37,514 nt of DNA from Synechococcales cyanobacterium bin31.maxbin.ball.101 (GCA_013298165.1 JAAFJU010000033.1:1-37514); one strand, 5' to 3'. Shown: positions 7,305-16,788, numbered from the stretch's first letter. Notes: generated from the letters alone by a model not told the origin. Made by a program: numbers and translations.

Positions 7305-8015
7305 TTAACGTTTACGTTGTAAAACCATCAGATCTTGAATGCCTTTCTCAGCCAGATTCAAAATATTATCGAGCTGCGATCGGCTAAAACTCCCAGCCTC
7401 AGCCGTACCCTGCACTTCAATAATTCCACCCACTTCGTTCATCACAATATTCGAATCAATATCTGCCCGCACATCCTCCACATAATTCAAATCCAAAAAC
7501 GCATCCCCATCAATCAACCCCACTGAAATCGCAGCTACCTGGTGAATCAAAGGCGATCGTTCTAGTAATCCCTTAGCCATTAATAGATCCACTGCATCCT
7601 GCAATGCAACAAACGCACCTGTGATTGAGGTTGTTCGGGTTCCACCGTCTGCCTGCAACACATCACAATCAATCAAGACGGTCCGTTCTCCCAGCAATTC
7701 CATATCCAAGGTCGATCGTAGACTCCGACCGATTAAACGCTGAATTTCTTGGGTGCGTCCCGAGAGTTTCATCGTTTCGCGGTTGTTGCGATCGTGGGTG
7801 GCTCCGGGTAACATGCGATACTCCGCCGAGAGCCAGCCGCGCCCTTGGTTTGCCATCCAGCGTGGCACCTGCTCTTCAATGCTCACCGTGCAGAGGACAT
7901 GGGTCTCCCCACATTTTGCCAGCACAGAACCCGCTGAATGCTTCGTAAAACCATGAATAAACTCGATCGGGCGTAACTGATCAGCGGCGCGATCGTCAGG
8001 GCGTTGCCAGGTCAT
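7305..8015 (-). CDS. rph: Ribonuclease PH
   Basis: RNase PH is a phosphorolytic 3'-to-5' exoribonuclease that trims tRNA 3' ends. I choose ATG 8015, giving [19 protein letters not shown], because the family starts with this RPDxRxxDQLRP motif and GAGGAA lies 4 bases upstream; the frame is open 25 codons further to 8090. The 236 residues match the usual 235-245. Other family blocks are [64 protein letters not shown] and the [13 protein letters not shown] phosphate/active-site region. It converges on the zinc-ribbon gene and is divergent from hsdR. Confidence 0.95.
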   Translation of the reverse strand: MTWQRPDDRAADQLRPIEFIHGFTKHSAGSVLAKCGETHVLCTVSIEEQVPRWMANQGRGWLSAEYRMLPGATHDRNNRETMKLSGRTQEIQRLIGRSLRSTLDMELLGERTVLIDCDVLQADGGTRTTSITGAFVALQDAVDLLMAKGLLERSPLIHQVAAISVGLIDGDAFLDLNYVEDVRADIDSNIVMNEVGGIIEVQGTAEAGSFSRSQLDNILNLAEKGIQDLMVLQRKR

Positions 8016-8141
8016 AAGGTTCCTCAGAGTTTGCTTGGCAATTTCATAGTTTACAGGTCTTTTGATGAAGTTTGTTCGGAATTTACCCATTTTTCCTTGA
8101 AGGGGGCAGAATAAGATATTCTCCGGCTCCGGCTTCTCCCT

Positions 8142-11100
8142 ATGCGATCGCTTAATTTTGAATTCCTAAAGTCTGACGAACCGCTCCTACACAAACTTGG
8201 CACCGCTGCCGAACGCTATTGTTTTGATGATCCGAATGTGAGCTTGTATAAGCTGCGGCAGTTTGGGGAGATGTTGGCGCAGGTGTTGGCGAAGCGGGCG
8301 CGCTTGGAGGTGCCGACGGACCAGCATGGGGTGTTGCGATCGCTGTCCGATCGGGGGATTATTCGGGGGGATGTCGATCGGCTCTTTCATGAGTTGCGGA
8401 AGACGGGGAATGCGGCGGTTCATAATTTTGGTGGCAGTCAGCGGGTGGCGCTGGAATGTCTGGAGTATGCGTACCTTTTAGCGGGATGGTTTTATCGCGG
8501 GTTTATTATTGCGGAGAAGACGTTTAAGCTGCCACCGTTTGTCCCACCCACCTTTCAAGATCCCGCCACGCCATCACTAGAAACCACAAGACTGAAACAG
8601 GAAGTCGATCGCTTAAACCAAAAGCTAGCCGAAAGCTTGAGCATCGCTGAACTCGCGGAAGCCGATCGAGTCCGTCAGGCACAGCAATTGTTAGATTTGC
8701 AGCAGTCGGCAATGGATGCGGCAACCGAGAAGCAACAGATTGAGCAACGGTTGCGGGAACTGGAAGAACGTGCTCAAGATCTGACGCCGCAGACGTTGCA
8801 GAAGCTGGTGAACCGGGCGGTGGATACGACGATCGACCTGGATGAATCAGCAACGCGACGGCTGATCGATCGGCAATTGCAGGCGGCAGGTTGGCTGGCG
8901 GATTCGCAAGGGTTGACTCATAGCAGTGGCGCACGTCCTCAGAAGAATGTGAATCAGGCGATCGCGGAAGTTCCGATCGGCAATGGTCGCGCGGATTATG
9001 TGTTGTATCTTGGACTGGATGCGGTGGGGGTGATCGAGGCGAAGCGGCGGCGGAAGTCGGTGCAGGAGGGTGGACTGCGGCAGGCGATGCGGTATGCGAA
9101 GGGGTTGAACGTGCCGTTTGTGTTTGCGACGAATGGGAAACCGTTGCAGCAACAGTTGCGATCGCAGTCGGGGATTTGGTTTCAGGATTTGCGATCGCAG
9201 ACGAATGGCAGTCGTCCGATGGGCAGTTGGTTGCAGCCGGATGATCTGAAGGATATGCTGAAGCGCGATCGGGCGGTGGCGGATGCGAAGCTGGGCGAGT
9301 TGGAATTTGCGGGGAGTTTGCAACTGTACGACTATCAGCAGCAGGCAGTGCTAGCAGTGGAAACGGCGATCGCAGATCAACGCCGGGAAATCCTATTGGC
9401 AATGGCAACGGGAACGGGAAAAACTCGCACGGCGATCGCGTTATGTTATCGGTTATTGCAAGCCGATCGGTTTCGGCGGATTTTGTTTTTGGTCGATCGA
9501 TCGATTTTGGGCGATCAGACGGAGTTGTCCTTTGGGGAAGTGAATGTGTCGCCGACGTTGCGGTTTTCGGATGTGTTTGATGTGATGGGGCTGAAAAATA
9601 TTGTGCCTGACATTGATACCCGAGTTCAGATTGCGACGGTGCAAGGATTAGTGAAACGGGTTTTGTATGCGGGCGACAATGGGAAGATTTCACCGGGACA
9701 GTATGATTGTATCATTGTGGATGAATGTCATCGGGGCTATACGATCGATCGGGAGATGAGTGACGCAGAATTGGAATTTCGTGATCTCAATGATTACTTA
9801 TCGAAATACCGACAGGTGTTGGATTATTTCGATGCGGTGAAGATTGGATTGACGGCTACGCCTGCGTTACACACCAGTCAGATCTTTGGTCCACCTGTGT
9901 TTTATTACACGTATAATCAGGCGGTGATGGATGGGAAATTAGTGCCTCATGAGCCTGCGATCGCGATTCATACGAAGTTGTCGGATGAGAATGTGATTTG
10001 GGAAAGGGATGCGGAGATCGAAACCTTGAATCCGCTGACCAATCAAATTGATATTTTGCAGGCTCCGGATGAGATTACCGTGTCGGTGGAGCAGTTTAAT
10101 CGGCGGGTGATGGTGCCGGAGTTTAATCGGGTGGTCTGTGAGGCGTTGTGCGATCGGCTTGATCCGTATGGTCAGGGGAAGACGTTGATTTTTTGTGTGA
10201 CGGATGTTCATGCGGATGAGGTGGTGGGTTTGCTGCGGGAGGGGTTGCGCGATCGGTATGGGGAGATTCATCAAGACTTGGTGGCGAAGATTACGGGGGC
10301 GGCGGATCAGCCGAAGGAATGGACGAAACGGTTTAAGAATGAGCAGTATCCAAAGATTGTGGTGACGGTGGATTTGTTGACGACGGGGGTGGATGTGCCG
10401 AAGATTACGAATTTGGTGTTTTTGCGGCGGGTGAATTCGCGGATTTTGTATGAGCAGATGATCGGGCGGGCGACCCGGCTGTGCAAGGATATTGGGAAGG
10501 AGGCATTCACGATTTATGATGCGGTGGGGGTCTGTCGATCGATGGAAGCCCACACCTCCATGACACCTACGGTCGTCACACCCAAGACCAACTTTCGTGA
10601 ATTGGTTCGTCAAATTACGGACACCGATTTAAGCAATGGTAAAATCAATGCGATCGCCAACGTCTCTCAAGCCGTCGATCAAATCTTGTCGAAACTGCAA
10701 CGCCAACGATCGAATTGGACTCAAGAACGCTTATCAACCTTTGAAACGATTGCAGGTGTGACGATCGATGCTTTGGTGCCATTTGTCCGATCGCAGTCAC
10801 CGACGGAGCTTCAGGCGTGGGTGCGATCGCGTCCGGAGTTAGGGGAGTTTCTTGATCAGCGGGAATCGATGGTGCGAAATCTGTGGATTGCCAACCATGC
10901 GGATGAAGTGCGACGAGTTGAGCGGTTGTATAGTGCGTCAGAAGCGAGGGGTAATTCGGCAGGGGATTATCTGGAGCGGTTTCAGGAGTTCTTACGATCG
11001 CATAACGAACTGATTGCCTTAACCGTTGTCACCCAGCGACCACGGGAGTTAACCCGATCGCATCTGAAGGAAGTTCGGCAGCTTTTGAGTGAGTCGGGTT

Positions 11101-11456
11101 TTAATGAAAAAGCCTTGGAAGTGGCGTGGCGGGAGCAAACCAATCAAGAGATTGCCGCGTCGATTATTGGCTTTATTCGGCAGGCGGCGATCGGGGATGC
11201 GCTGGTGCCTTGGGCGGCGCGGGTCGATCGGGCAATGCGGGATATCTACGCCAGTCAAGCCTGGACAACGCCTCAACGCAAATGGTTAGAACATATTGAG
11301 CGGCAACTGCGAGTGGAGTTGGTGGTCGATCGGTCGGCATTGGATCAGGGGGCGTTTGCGACGATCGGTGGGTTTAAGCAGGGGAATAAGGTTTTTGGGG
11401 GCGAGTTGGAGTCGGTGTTGGAGCGGATTTGCGATCGGTTGTGGGTGGATTGTTGA
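8142..11456 (+). CDS. hsdR: Type I restriction enzyme R subunit (HsdR, EcoEI-like)
   Basis: This 1104-residue motor and nuclease subunit has: a DUF4145-type helical domain (about 20-125, with [17 protein letters not shown]); a coiled coil (about 150-215); the PD-(D/E)xK nuclease ([15 protein letters not shown] and [10 protein letters not shown], near 276-300); a superfamily-2 helicase with Walker [12 protein letters not shown] near 420, DECHRG near 525, GLTATP near 570 and motif [14 protein letters not shown]; and an EcoEI-type C-terminal domain that contacts HsdM. All key residues are present, so it should cut unmodified DNA once it is in complex with HsdM and HsdS. The gene is saturated with HIP1-type sites, so it looks long adapted to the host. 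hsdM starts 46 bases downstream. The ATG has only a weak ribosome site. Confidence 0.95.
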   Translation: MRSLNFEFLKSDEPLLHKLGTAAERYCFDDPNVSLYKLRQFGEMLAQVLAKRARLEVPTDQHGVLRSLSDRGIIRGDVDRLFHELRKTGNAAVHNFGGSQRVALECLEYAYLLAGWFYRGFIIAEKTFKLPPFVPPTFQDPATPSLETTRLKQEVDRLNQKLAESLSIAELAEADRVRQAQQLLDLQQSAMDAATEKQQIEQRLRELEERAQDLTPQTLQKLVNRAVDTTIDLDESATRRLIDRQLQAAGWLADSQGLTHSSGARPQKNVNQAIAEVPIGNGRADYVLYLGLDAVGVIEAKRRRKSVQEGGLRQAMRYAKGLNVPFVFATNGKPLQQQLRSQSGIWFQDLRSQTNGSRPMGSWLQPDDLKDMLKRDRAVADAKLGELEFAGSLQLYDYQQQAVLAVETAIADQRREILLAMATGTGKTRTAIALCYRLLQADRFRRILFLVDRSILGDQTELSFGEVNVSPTLRFSDVFDVMGLKNIVPDIDTRVQIATVQGLVKRVLYAGDNGKISPGQYDCIIVDECHRGYTIDREMSDAELEFRDLNDYLSKYRQVLDYFDAVKIGLTATPALHTSQIFGPPVFYYTYNQAVMDGKLVPHEPAIAIHTKLSDENVIWERDAEIETLNPLTNQIDILQAPDEITVSVEQFNRRVMVPEFNRVVCEALCDRLDPYGQGKTLIFCVTDVHADEVVGLLREGLRDRYGEIHQDLVAKITGAADQPKEWTKRFKNEQYPKIVVTVDLLTTGVDVPKITNLVFLRRVNSRILYEQMIGRATRLCKDIGKEAFTIYDAVGVCRSMEAHTSMTPTVVTPKTNFRELVRQITDTDLSNGKINAIANVSQAVDQILSKLQRQRSNWTQERLSTFETIAGVTIDALVPFVRSQSPTELQAWVRSRPELGEFLDQRESMVRNLWIANHADEVRRVERLYSASEARGNSAGDYLERFQEFLRSHNELIALTVVTQRPRELTRSHLKEVRQLLSESGFNEKALEVAWREQTNQEIAASIIGFIRQAAIGDALVPWAARVDRAMRDIYASQAWTTPQRKWLEHIERQLRVELVVDRSALDQGAFATIGGFKQGNKVFGGELESVLERICDRLWVDC

Positions 11457-11502
11457 GGCAATTGGTATTACACTTTTGAGTGACTTTAATGGATGAGTTC
11501 TC

Positions 11503-12918
11503 ATGACGGCTACAACCGATATCGTTCAGAAGCTTTGGAATCTTTGCAATGTGTTGCGGGATGATGGGGTGACGTATCTTCAGTACGTGACAGAGCTGAC
11601 GTATCTGTTGTTTCTCAAGATGATGCAGGAGAACCCAAAACAAGAACTTGAATCGATACCAGAGGGCTATCGCTGGAGCGATCTCGTGAGCCATGGGAAT
11701 GATACTGTTCGGGATTTTTATGTTCAACAACTTCTGCATCTTGGAAAAGCTTCTAAAAGTAAGCATGTTAGACAAGTTTTTGCTAACGCTCAGACTGCTG
11801 TTAAGACACCAACAAATTTACGGAAAATAATTGTTAATATTGACGAGCTGGATTGGTACTCGGCGAAAGCAGAAGGGTTGGGCGATCTGTATGAAGGGTT
11901 GCTGCAAAAGAATGCGAGTGAGAAAAAGTCGGGAGCAGGACAGTATTTTACGCCTCGGGTGTTGATTGATTCGATCGTGCGCGTGATGAATCCAGAGCCG
12001 GGAGAAGTGATCCAAGATCCAGCGGCAGGAACAGGTGGTTTCTTGATTGCAGCGGATCACTTTATTAAATCAAAGACCAGTAACTTATTTGATTTACCTG
12101 AGGAACTTCAAGATTTTCAGAAATTTGAAGCTTTTACTGGTGTCGAGTTGGTGCAGGATGCGCATCGATTGCTGTTGATGAATTTGTTACTCCATGGGAT
12201 TGAGTGTGAGGTGGAGTTGGGGGATTCCTTAGGGAAGGAAGGAAAAGAATTAGGAAAAGCAGATTTGATTTTATCGAATCCGCCATTTGGGACAAAGAAG
12301 GGTGGTGGTTCGCCAAATCGCGATGACTTTACGTTTGAAACATCGAACAAGCAGTTGGCGTTTTTACAACATATTTATCGAGGGCTGAAACCCGGTGGTC
12401 GAGCAGCAGTGGTGTTGCCGGATAATGTGTTGTTTGAGGGGAATATTGGGCAGAAGATTCGGGTGGATCTGATGGAGAAGTGTGATTTGCATACGATCTT
12501 GCGATTGCCGACGGGGATCTTTTATGCGCAGGGGGTGAAGACGAATGTGTTGTTTTTCACGCGGGGGATTTCGGATTATGGCAATACGAAAAATGTGTGG
12601 GTGTATGATTTACGGTCGAATATGCCGCAGTTTGGCAAGCGCACGCAATTGACGCTGGAGCATTTTGCGGAGTTTGAGGCGTCGTGGGAGATTAATGATC
12701 GCGTAGATGGCGGAGAGATGGGGCGGTTGCGCTGTTTTAGCCGATCGGAGATTAGCGATCGGCAAGACAGTTTGGATATTAGTTGGTTGCGCGATGAGAA
12801 CGAGGAGCGCAGTGAGGATTTGCCAGAGCCAGAGGTGTTGGCGCGGGAGGCGGTGAGTGAGTTGACGAGTGCGATCGGGGAGTTAGAGGCGATTTTGGCG
12901 GAGTTGGCGATAGAATAG
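11503..12918 (+). CDS. hsdM: Type I restriction-modification M subunit (adenine-N6 methylase)
   Basis: The 471-residue protein has the HsdM N-terminal helical domain (VQKLWNLCNVLRDDGVTYLQ) and the N6_Mtase domain: YFTPRVLIDSIVRVMNP, motif I DPAAGTGGFLIAADH, and the catalytic NPPFGTKKGGG, followed by VVLPDNVLFEGN. It methylates adenine in the site chosen by HsdS and shields host DNA from HsdR. Order R-M-(inserted genes)-S. The N-terminal third is AT-richer and has fewer HIP1 sites than hsdR or its own C-terminal third. The stop is followed after 24 bases by the mntA-like gene with its own strong Shine-Dalgarno sequence. Confidence 0.95.
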   Translation: MTATTDIVQKLWNLCNVLRDDGVTYLQYVTELTYLLFLKMMQENPKQELESIPEGYRWSDLVSHGNDTVRDFYVQQLLHLGKASKSKHVRQVFANAQTAVKTPTNLRKIIVNIDELDWYSAKAEGLGDLYEGLLQKNASEKKSGAGQYFTPRVLIDSIVRVMNPEPGEVIQDPAAGTGGFLIAADHFIKSKTSNLFDLPEELQDFQKFEAFTGVELVQDAHRLLLMNLLLHGIECEVELGDSLGKEGKELGKADLILSNPPFGTKKGGGSPNRDDFTFETSNKQLAFLQHIYRGLKPGGRAAVVLPDNVLFEGNIGQKIRVDLMEKCDLHTILRLPTGIFYAQGVKTNVLFFTRGISDYGNTKNVWVYDLRSNMPQFGKRTQLTLEHFAEFEASWEINDRVDGGEMGRLRCFSRSEISDRQDSLDISWLRDENEERSEDLPEPEVLAREAVSELTSAIGELEAILAELAIE

Positions 12919-12942
12919 GGGGAGATTGCGGGAGGTAAGCTC

Positions 12943-13299
12943 ATGGTGACTTCGGTTCTCGATCGTCCAATTGATGAGATTTTGATGGCGCGGTTTGGGG
13001 TCGATCGGGCGGCGATCGTGGCGCTGTGTGAGCGATTTCGGATTGTGGAGATGGGGGTGTTTGGGTCGGCGGTACGGGATGATTTTCGGGAGGGTGGGGA
13101 GGATCCTAGTGATGTGGATCTGTTGGTGGTGTTTGAAGAAGGGTATCAGCGATCGTCTCAAGAGCGTTTGGCTTTACGGGAAGCGGCGGAACAATTATTC
13201 AAACGAAACGTAGATATTTGTCAGAAAGAGTTGATTGATAATCCTTATCGTCGGGCGAAAATTATACGATCGGCACAGGTGATTTATGTTGCCAAGTGA
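12943..13299 (+). CDS. mntA: MntA-type nucleotidyltransferase antitoxin
   Basis: The 118-residue protein has a minimal nucleotidyltransferase fold. GVFGSAVRD starts the motif, SDVDLLVVF gives the two metal-binding aspartates and KRNVDICQK the third. The canonical spacing between GS and DxD is about 10 residues; here it is 14, with an EGGE insertion. In characterised type VII systems MntA AMPylates a tyrosine of HepT to block its RNase. A strong GGAGG lies 7 bases before the ATG. The 3' end overlaps the HepT-like gene by 14 bases, the usual arrangement for coupled expression. It sits between hsdM and hsdS. Confidence 0.87.
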   Translation: MVTSVLDRPIDEILMARFGVDRAAIVALCERFRIVEMGVFGSAVRDDFREGGEDPSDVDLLVVFEEGYQRSSQERLALREAAEQLFKRNVDICQKELIDNPYRRAKIIRSAQVIYVAK

Positions 13300-13636
13300 A
13301 GATGATCTGGAATCTCTATGGGATATGCGGAAGGCAATTCATCGAACTCAGCGGTTTACAGTTGGTCTCTCAGAAATAGAGTATCTTGAGAATGATTTGG
13401 TACAGAGTGCTGTGGAACGTCAGTTAGAGATTTTAGGAGAAGCAACAAGGCGCGTTTCACGGGAATTTCAGTTGGCTCATCCAGAGTTAGATTGGCGTAA
13501 TACGATCGGGCTACGAAATGTGATCGCTCATCAATACGATCGATTACAACAAGATGAGATTTGGCGAATTGTACAGACTATTTTGCCTAATTTTTTGACA
13601 TTGCTAGAGTCTTTGTTACCACCGATCGATGGTTGA
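13286..13636 (+). CDS. hepT: HepT-type HEPN toxin (DUF86)
   Basis: The 116-residue all-helical HEPN protein bears RNVIAHQYD, a clean RX4HXY ribonuclease motif in which the tyrosine is the residue AMPylated by MntA. Upstream helices LVQSAVERQLEILGEATRRVS are also typical of DUF86. It should be an active endoribonuclease, probably acting on tRNA or mRNA when not neutralised. It overlaps the antitoxin gene by 14 bases in another frame and has no separate promoter that I can see. As it lies inside a restriction locus, it may act as a guard or addiction element for that locus; this is inference. Confidence 0.88.
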   Translation: MLPSEDDLESLWDMRKAIHRTQRFTVGLSEIEYLENDLVQSAVERQLEILGEATRRVSREFQLAHPELDWRNTIGLRNVIAHQYDRLQQDEIWRIVQTILPNFLTLLESLLPPIDG

Positions 13637-13672
13637 GATGGGTGATGGGCAGGCGATCGTCCCTGCAACGGC

Positions 13673-13710
13673 GGAACGCCCCCCAGCCCCCAAGTTTGGG
13701 GGAGCATGAG
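13673..13710. repeat. Family-B half repeat downstream of hepT
   Basis: GGAACGCCCCCCAGCCCCC followed by AAGTTTGGGGGAGCATGAG is a single arm of the family-B element; it shares the GGGGGAGCATGAG extension with the copy at 14757. No inverted second arm is found nearby. It lies in the 122-base gap before the DUF2281 gene. Confidence 0.7.
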
Positions 13711-13758
13711 TGGGAATGGGTTAAAATAAAGGGGTCGTCGATCGGGAGCGGACTGATT

Positions 13759-13974
13759 ATGGGCGCAGCCATTTTAGAGAAGCTACAGAGACTTCCAGAG
13801 CCAATGCAGCAGAAGGCTTTGCAATATATTGAGGCGTTGTTGGCAGAGCATCTTCAAGCGGAGGAAGGGTCGATCGTCGTTAATCGTCAAAATGTGTTTG
13901 GAATTTGGAAAGGTCAAGTCCACATGGCTGATGATTTTGATGCGCTGCTAGAGGATTTGAAGGAGTATATGTAA
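13759..13974 (+). CDS. DUF2281-family small protein, probable orphan antitoxin
   Basis: The 71-residue protein starts at ATG 13759 (MGAAILEKLQRLPEPMQQKA); the frame is open further upstream but there it runs through the family-B repeat, so a longer start is unlikely. It has an N-terminal helix with LPEPMQQKALQYIEALL and a C-terminal VFGIWKGQVHMADDFDALLEDLKEYM-like tail, split here by the usual linker. Such proteins are mostly antitoxins encoded directly before PIN-domain VapC toxins in cyanobacteria. Here a toxin does not follow directly: 63 non-coding bases separate it from an unrelated HTH antitoxin. It has probably lost its partner, or might cross-talk with the VapC nearby. Confidence 0.72.
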   Translation: MGAAILEKLQRLPEPMQQKALQYIEALLAEHLQAEEGSIVVNRQNVFGIWKGQVHMADDFDALLEDLKEYM

Positions 13975-14037
13975 TCATGATAAACTGAAATAATTCGATC
14001 GCGATAGACTAGAGAAACCCCATCGTCATCCAGCACT

Positions 14038-14328
14038 ATGGCAACCATTTTTACAGAACTACTAACCCTAGAGTCAGCCGCAGGATACCTGCAACTTTCT
14101 CCAGAAACCATTCTCCGTCAAGTCGAGAATGGTCATCTTCCTGCACAAAAACAGGGCGATCACTGGCAATTTCTGCGATCGGATCTCGATACATGGTCCG
14201 ATTGCTACGACCAACGCAAAGTCCTCCTCAAGCAAGCCGGAGCCTTAGCCCATGACGATACGATCGATGAAATGCAGCGACTCATTGATCTGCGTCGTCA
14301 ACAGTCACGTCTAGAGATCACCGACTAA
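14038..14328 (+). CDS. Excisionase-type HTH antitoxin
   Basis: The 96-residue protein has an N-terminal MerR/excisionase-like helix-turn-helix: LTLESAAGYLQLSPETILRQ, then a wing ending in WQFLRSDLDTW. A charged C-terminal helix (IDEMQRLIDLRRQQSRLE) could be the segment that binds the toxin. The stop is 3 bases before the ATG of the PIN-domain gene, so it is the antitoxin and autorepressor of that pair. The binding site would be expected in the 63-base gap upstream, where I see no obvious palindrome apart from the GATCGCGATAG stretch. Confidence 0.82.
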   Translation: MATIFTELLTLESAAGYLQLSPETILRQVENGHLPAQKQGDHWQFLRSDLDTWSDCYDQRKVLLKQAGALAHDDTIDEMQRLIDLRRQQSRLEITD

Positions 14329-14331
14329 CCC

Positions 14332-14751
14332 ATGCATTTGCTAGACACTAACATTTTCACCGCTTTCCACAAAGGCAATCCAAAGATCACTGCTGCACTC
14401 AACGCGCTTGATGAACCCGAAATCGCTACTACGATCGTCAATCAAATCGAACTCATCCAAGGTCGAACGGACTTCCTATTGAAAGCTGAAAACGGCGATC
14501 GGTTGCTCTACGCCCAATCTCTACTGCGAGAGACAGAGTATCTCCTCGCAGAAATCCAAATCATTCCCTTCGATCAATCTGCCGCCGTCTACTTTGACCA
14601 ACTCAAACAACAATCCTCACTCCGCAAATCCGGTAGACCCGATCTGTTAATCGCAAGCATCGCGCTAGCTAACCGCGCCACTCTCGTAACCCGAAATCTT
14701 AAAGACTTTAAAAATGTCCCTAATCTAAAACTTGTCAATTGGCTGGATTGA
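14332..14751 (+). CDS. vapC: VapC-type PIN-domain toxin
   Basis: The 139-residue protein is a PIN-domain ribonuclease. The four acidic positions are intact: Asp in HLLDTNIF, Glu in VNQIELIQG, Asp in GRPDLLIASIA and Asp in TRNLKDFKN. VapC toxins cleave tRNA or rRNA; the target cannot be told from sequence. It forms an operon with the HTH gene ending 3 bases upstream. A family-B repeat begins 5 bases after its stop and fills the space before hsdS, so the cassette end and the repeat coincide. Confidence 0.9.
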   Translation: MHLLDTNIFTAFHKGNPKITAALNALDEPEIATTIVNQIELIQGRTDFLLKAENGDRLLYAQSLLRETEYLLAEIQIIPFDQSAAVYFDQLKQQSSLRKSGRPDLLIASIALANRATLVTRNLKDFKNVPNLKLVNWLD

Positions 14752-14756
14752 GAGAA

Positions 14757-14865
14757 GCTCCCCCAGCCCCCAATTCTGGGGGAGCATGAGTTAGAAACTT
14801 GGTAGCACGGTATGATAGATTCCGGCGGTTCGGTCCCCCCAGAATTGGGGCGGCGGTTCGTCAGA
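14757..14865. repeat. Family-B palindromic repeat between vapC and hsdS
   Basis: The left arm 14757-14780 (GCTCCCCCAGCCCCCAATTC followed by TGGGGGAGC) and the right arm 14835-14865 (CCCCCCAGAATTGGGG, then CGGCGGTTCGTCAG) are inverted copies about 109 bp apart end to end. The right outer end CGGTTCGTCAG matches that of the copy at 27684. It occupies almost the whole vapC-hsdS gap and runs to within 30 bases of the hsdS start. Confidence 0.85.
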
Positions 14866-14892
14866 GTTTTGTGTTTGAGGGAGTGTGCGATC

Positions 14893-16362
14893 GTGCGTGA
14901 GTTACCGGAAGGTTGGGAACAGGTTCAGTTATTGGCGATCACAAATTTAATAACAAAAGGAACAACACCAACCTCAGTTGGTTTTAATTTTGAAAATCAA
15001 GGCACAAGATTTATCAAGATTGAAAACATAAAGGACGGAAGAGTCAATACGGCATCTATTCAGAATTTCATATCTGATGAATGTCATTTAGCTCTCTCTA
15101 GGTCGCAAATCAAGCCAAATGATATACTTTTTTCAATTGCTGGGACGATCGGTAAAACTGCCATCGTAAACGAGACCGATTGCCCTGCAAATACAAATCA
15201 AGCTATATCAATTATTCGTCCTGAATGTGGGTTATTAGAACCTCGATTTTTGAAATATCAACTTGAATCGGAAATCACCTTGGCTATGAGAGATAAGGCA
15301 CGAGGTGGGGCAATGAATAATATATCGCTTGGTGATATTGGAAAACAACCAGTAGTTCTCCCACCCCTCAATGAACAAAAACGAATTGCCGATCGCCTGG
15401 ATCAACTGCTCACGCGCATCGATCGAACCAAAGCGCACCTCGATCGCATTCCCCCGCTCCTCAAACGCTTCCGCCAATCCGTCCTAGCCGCCGCTACCTC
15501 AGGCAGACTCACGGAAGACTGGCGAGAAACCAATATTACTAGCGAAAATGATGATGAGATAGATAAAGTTTTATCCTCAAAAACTCTATCCAACTTTCAT
15601 TTCGAGTTGCCAGAGATCCCAGAAATATGGATATGGAAGACGGCTATTCAATGTTGCGAACAAGTAGTTGATTGTCACAACAAGACCGCACCATATACAG
15701 CTCAAGGCATTAAATTGATTAGAACATCTAATATCCGCAATGGGAAAATAGACCTAGAAAATACTAGATTCATTGACCAGAAAACATATGAATTTTGGTC
15801 AAGAAGATGTCCACCCAAACCAGGAGATTTAATTTTTACACGAGAAGCTCCAATGGCAGAAGTTGGCATGATTCCTGACAATGAAATAATCTGTATGGGA
15901 CAAAGAATGATGCTCCTTCGTTGCGACAATCTTAATTTATTAGGAAATTACTTGCTTATTGTACTTCAAACATCTTATATAGGAGCTTATTCAGACGAGG
16001 TTGCTGTTGGAACTGGAGTGAAACATTTGCGTGTACGAGACGTTGAAAATCTTCCTATTCCTATTCCACCGATCGAAGAACAACAGGAAATCGTCCGCCG
16101 CGTCGAAGCCCTCTTTGCAAAAGCCGATCGTATCGAAGCACAATACCAAAAAGCCCGTCAGCAAGTCGATCGGCTCACCCCCGCCCTCCTCGCCAAAGCC
16201 TTTCGCGGTGAACTCGTCCCACAAGATCCCAAGGATGAACCCGCTAGCGTGCTATTGGAACGGGTGAGGGAAGGGCGATTCTCGTTCCGAGAGGCTTCGC
16301 CAACGGGCGATCGACCTGCAAAGAAAGGGCGTATCAAAAAAGAAAAAATATCTAAGCTATAA
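14893..16362 (+). CDS. hsdS: Type I restriction specificity subunit (HsdS)
   Basis: I choose GTG 14893, giving a start of V/M-RELPEGWEQVQL; GAGGGAG ends 9 bases upstream. The open frame extends to 14812, but that part is translated family-B repeat. The 489-residue protein has two target-recognition domains (about 10-165 and 215-395), each followed by a conserved helical spacer: VVLPPLNEQKRIADRLDQLL and IPIPPIEEQQEIVRRVEALF. HsdS sets the bipartite DNA target and bridges HsdM and HsdR. The recognition domains are AT-rich and nearly free of HIP1 sites, while the spacers are rich in them. This mosaic fits exchange of recognition domains by recombination. The end is a basic tail (KKGRIKKEKISKL). 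Confidence 0.94.
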   Translation: MRELPEGWEQVQLLAITNLITKGTTPTSVGFNFENQGTRFIKIENIKDGRVNTASIQNFISDECHLALSRSQIKPNDILFSIAGTIGKTAIVNETDCPANTNQAISIIRPECGLLEPRFLKYQLESEITLAMRDKARGGAMNNISLGDIGKQPVVLPPLNEQKRIADRLDQLLTRIDRTKAHLDRIPPLLKRFRQSVLAAATSGRLTEDWRETNITSENDDEIDKVLSSKTLSNFHFELPEIPEIWIWKTAIQCCEQVVDCHNKTAPYTAQGIKLIRTSNIRNGKIDLENTRFIDQKTYEFWSRRCPPKPGDLIFTREAPMAEVGMIPDNEIICMGQRMMLLRCDNLNLLGNYLLIVLQTSYIGAYSDEVAVGTGVKHLRVRDVENLPIPIPPIEEQQEIVRRVEALFAKADRIEAQYQKARQQVDRLTPALLAKAFRGELVPQDPKDEPASVLLERVREGRFSFREASPTGDRPAKKGRIKKEKISKL

Positions 16363-16392
16363 TCAAAACTATCGAATCGTCGGTACCTAAAG

Positions 16393-16788
16393 ATGATCCA
16401 AGCCGTCCCAACTCGCATCCCTGAAGCCTCACCACCCCTCAAGACACTTCTAGCCTCAGAGCTGATCGGTCAATATGCGATCACCCTGGATGACGGATAC
16501 ACGGTCTACAATGAACTGTATCCCTTACTGAGCAACGGGTTTAGCGTCACCTTAGACTTTCAAGGTATCACTCATTTCGGCGCACCCTTTCTCAATGCCG
16601 CGATCGGAGGTCTTCTCGCGAGTTTTAGCGTCGATTTTCTCAGAGATAACCTAAAGACCATCAACCTTACATCTGCCGGACAAGGATTATTAGAGCGAGT
16701 CATCATTGACTCCAACGACTATTATTCTAATCCTTTAACCCGAGCAGCCGTCGATCGTGTCCTTCATGAGCAATCGATCGCAGAATAG
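16393..16788 (+). CDS. STAS-like (DUF4325) protein, partner of PIN gene
   Basis: The 131-residue protein has a STAS-like DUF4325 fold: ITLDDGYTVYNELYPLL, then FSVTLDFQGITHFGAPFLNAA with the small-residue turn, and a final helix GQGLLERVIIDSN. Nothing suggests a membrane segment or enzymatic site. STAS-like domains usually mediate nucleotide-sensitive protein contacts. The gene lies 30 bases after hsdS and ends 4 bases before the likely start of a PIN-nuclease gene, so the two form one unit. By analogy with toxin-antitoxin pairs this would be the regulator or antitoxin; that role is inferred from position only. Confidence 0.75.
   Translation: MIQAVPTRIPEASPPLKTLLASELIGQYAITLDDGYTVYNELYPLLSNGFSVTLDFQGITHFGAPFLNAAIGGLLASFSVDFLRDNLKTINLTSAGQGLLERVIIDSNDYYSNPLTRAAVDRVLHEQSIAE

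Noticed and set aside
8524-9693. A 389-residue open frame antisense to hsdR
   Set aside because: Pro/Ser/Arg-rich composition with no fold-like pattern; it is the antisense of a clear HsdR coding region and arises from the base composition and HIP1 sites.
14812-14892. Longer N-terminus of HsdS from ATG 14812
   Set aside because: That stretch is family-B repeat sequence and gives a Gly/Arg/Pro-rich peptide; HsdS proteins start close to LPEGW, as from GTG 14893.
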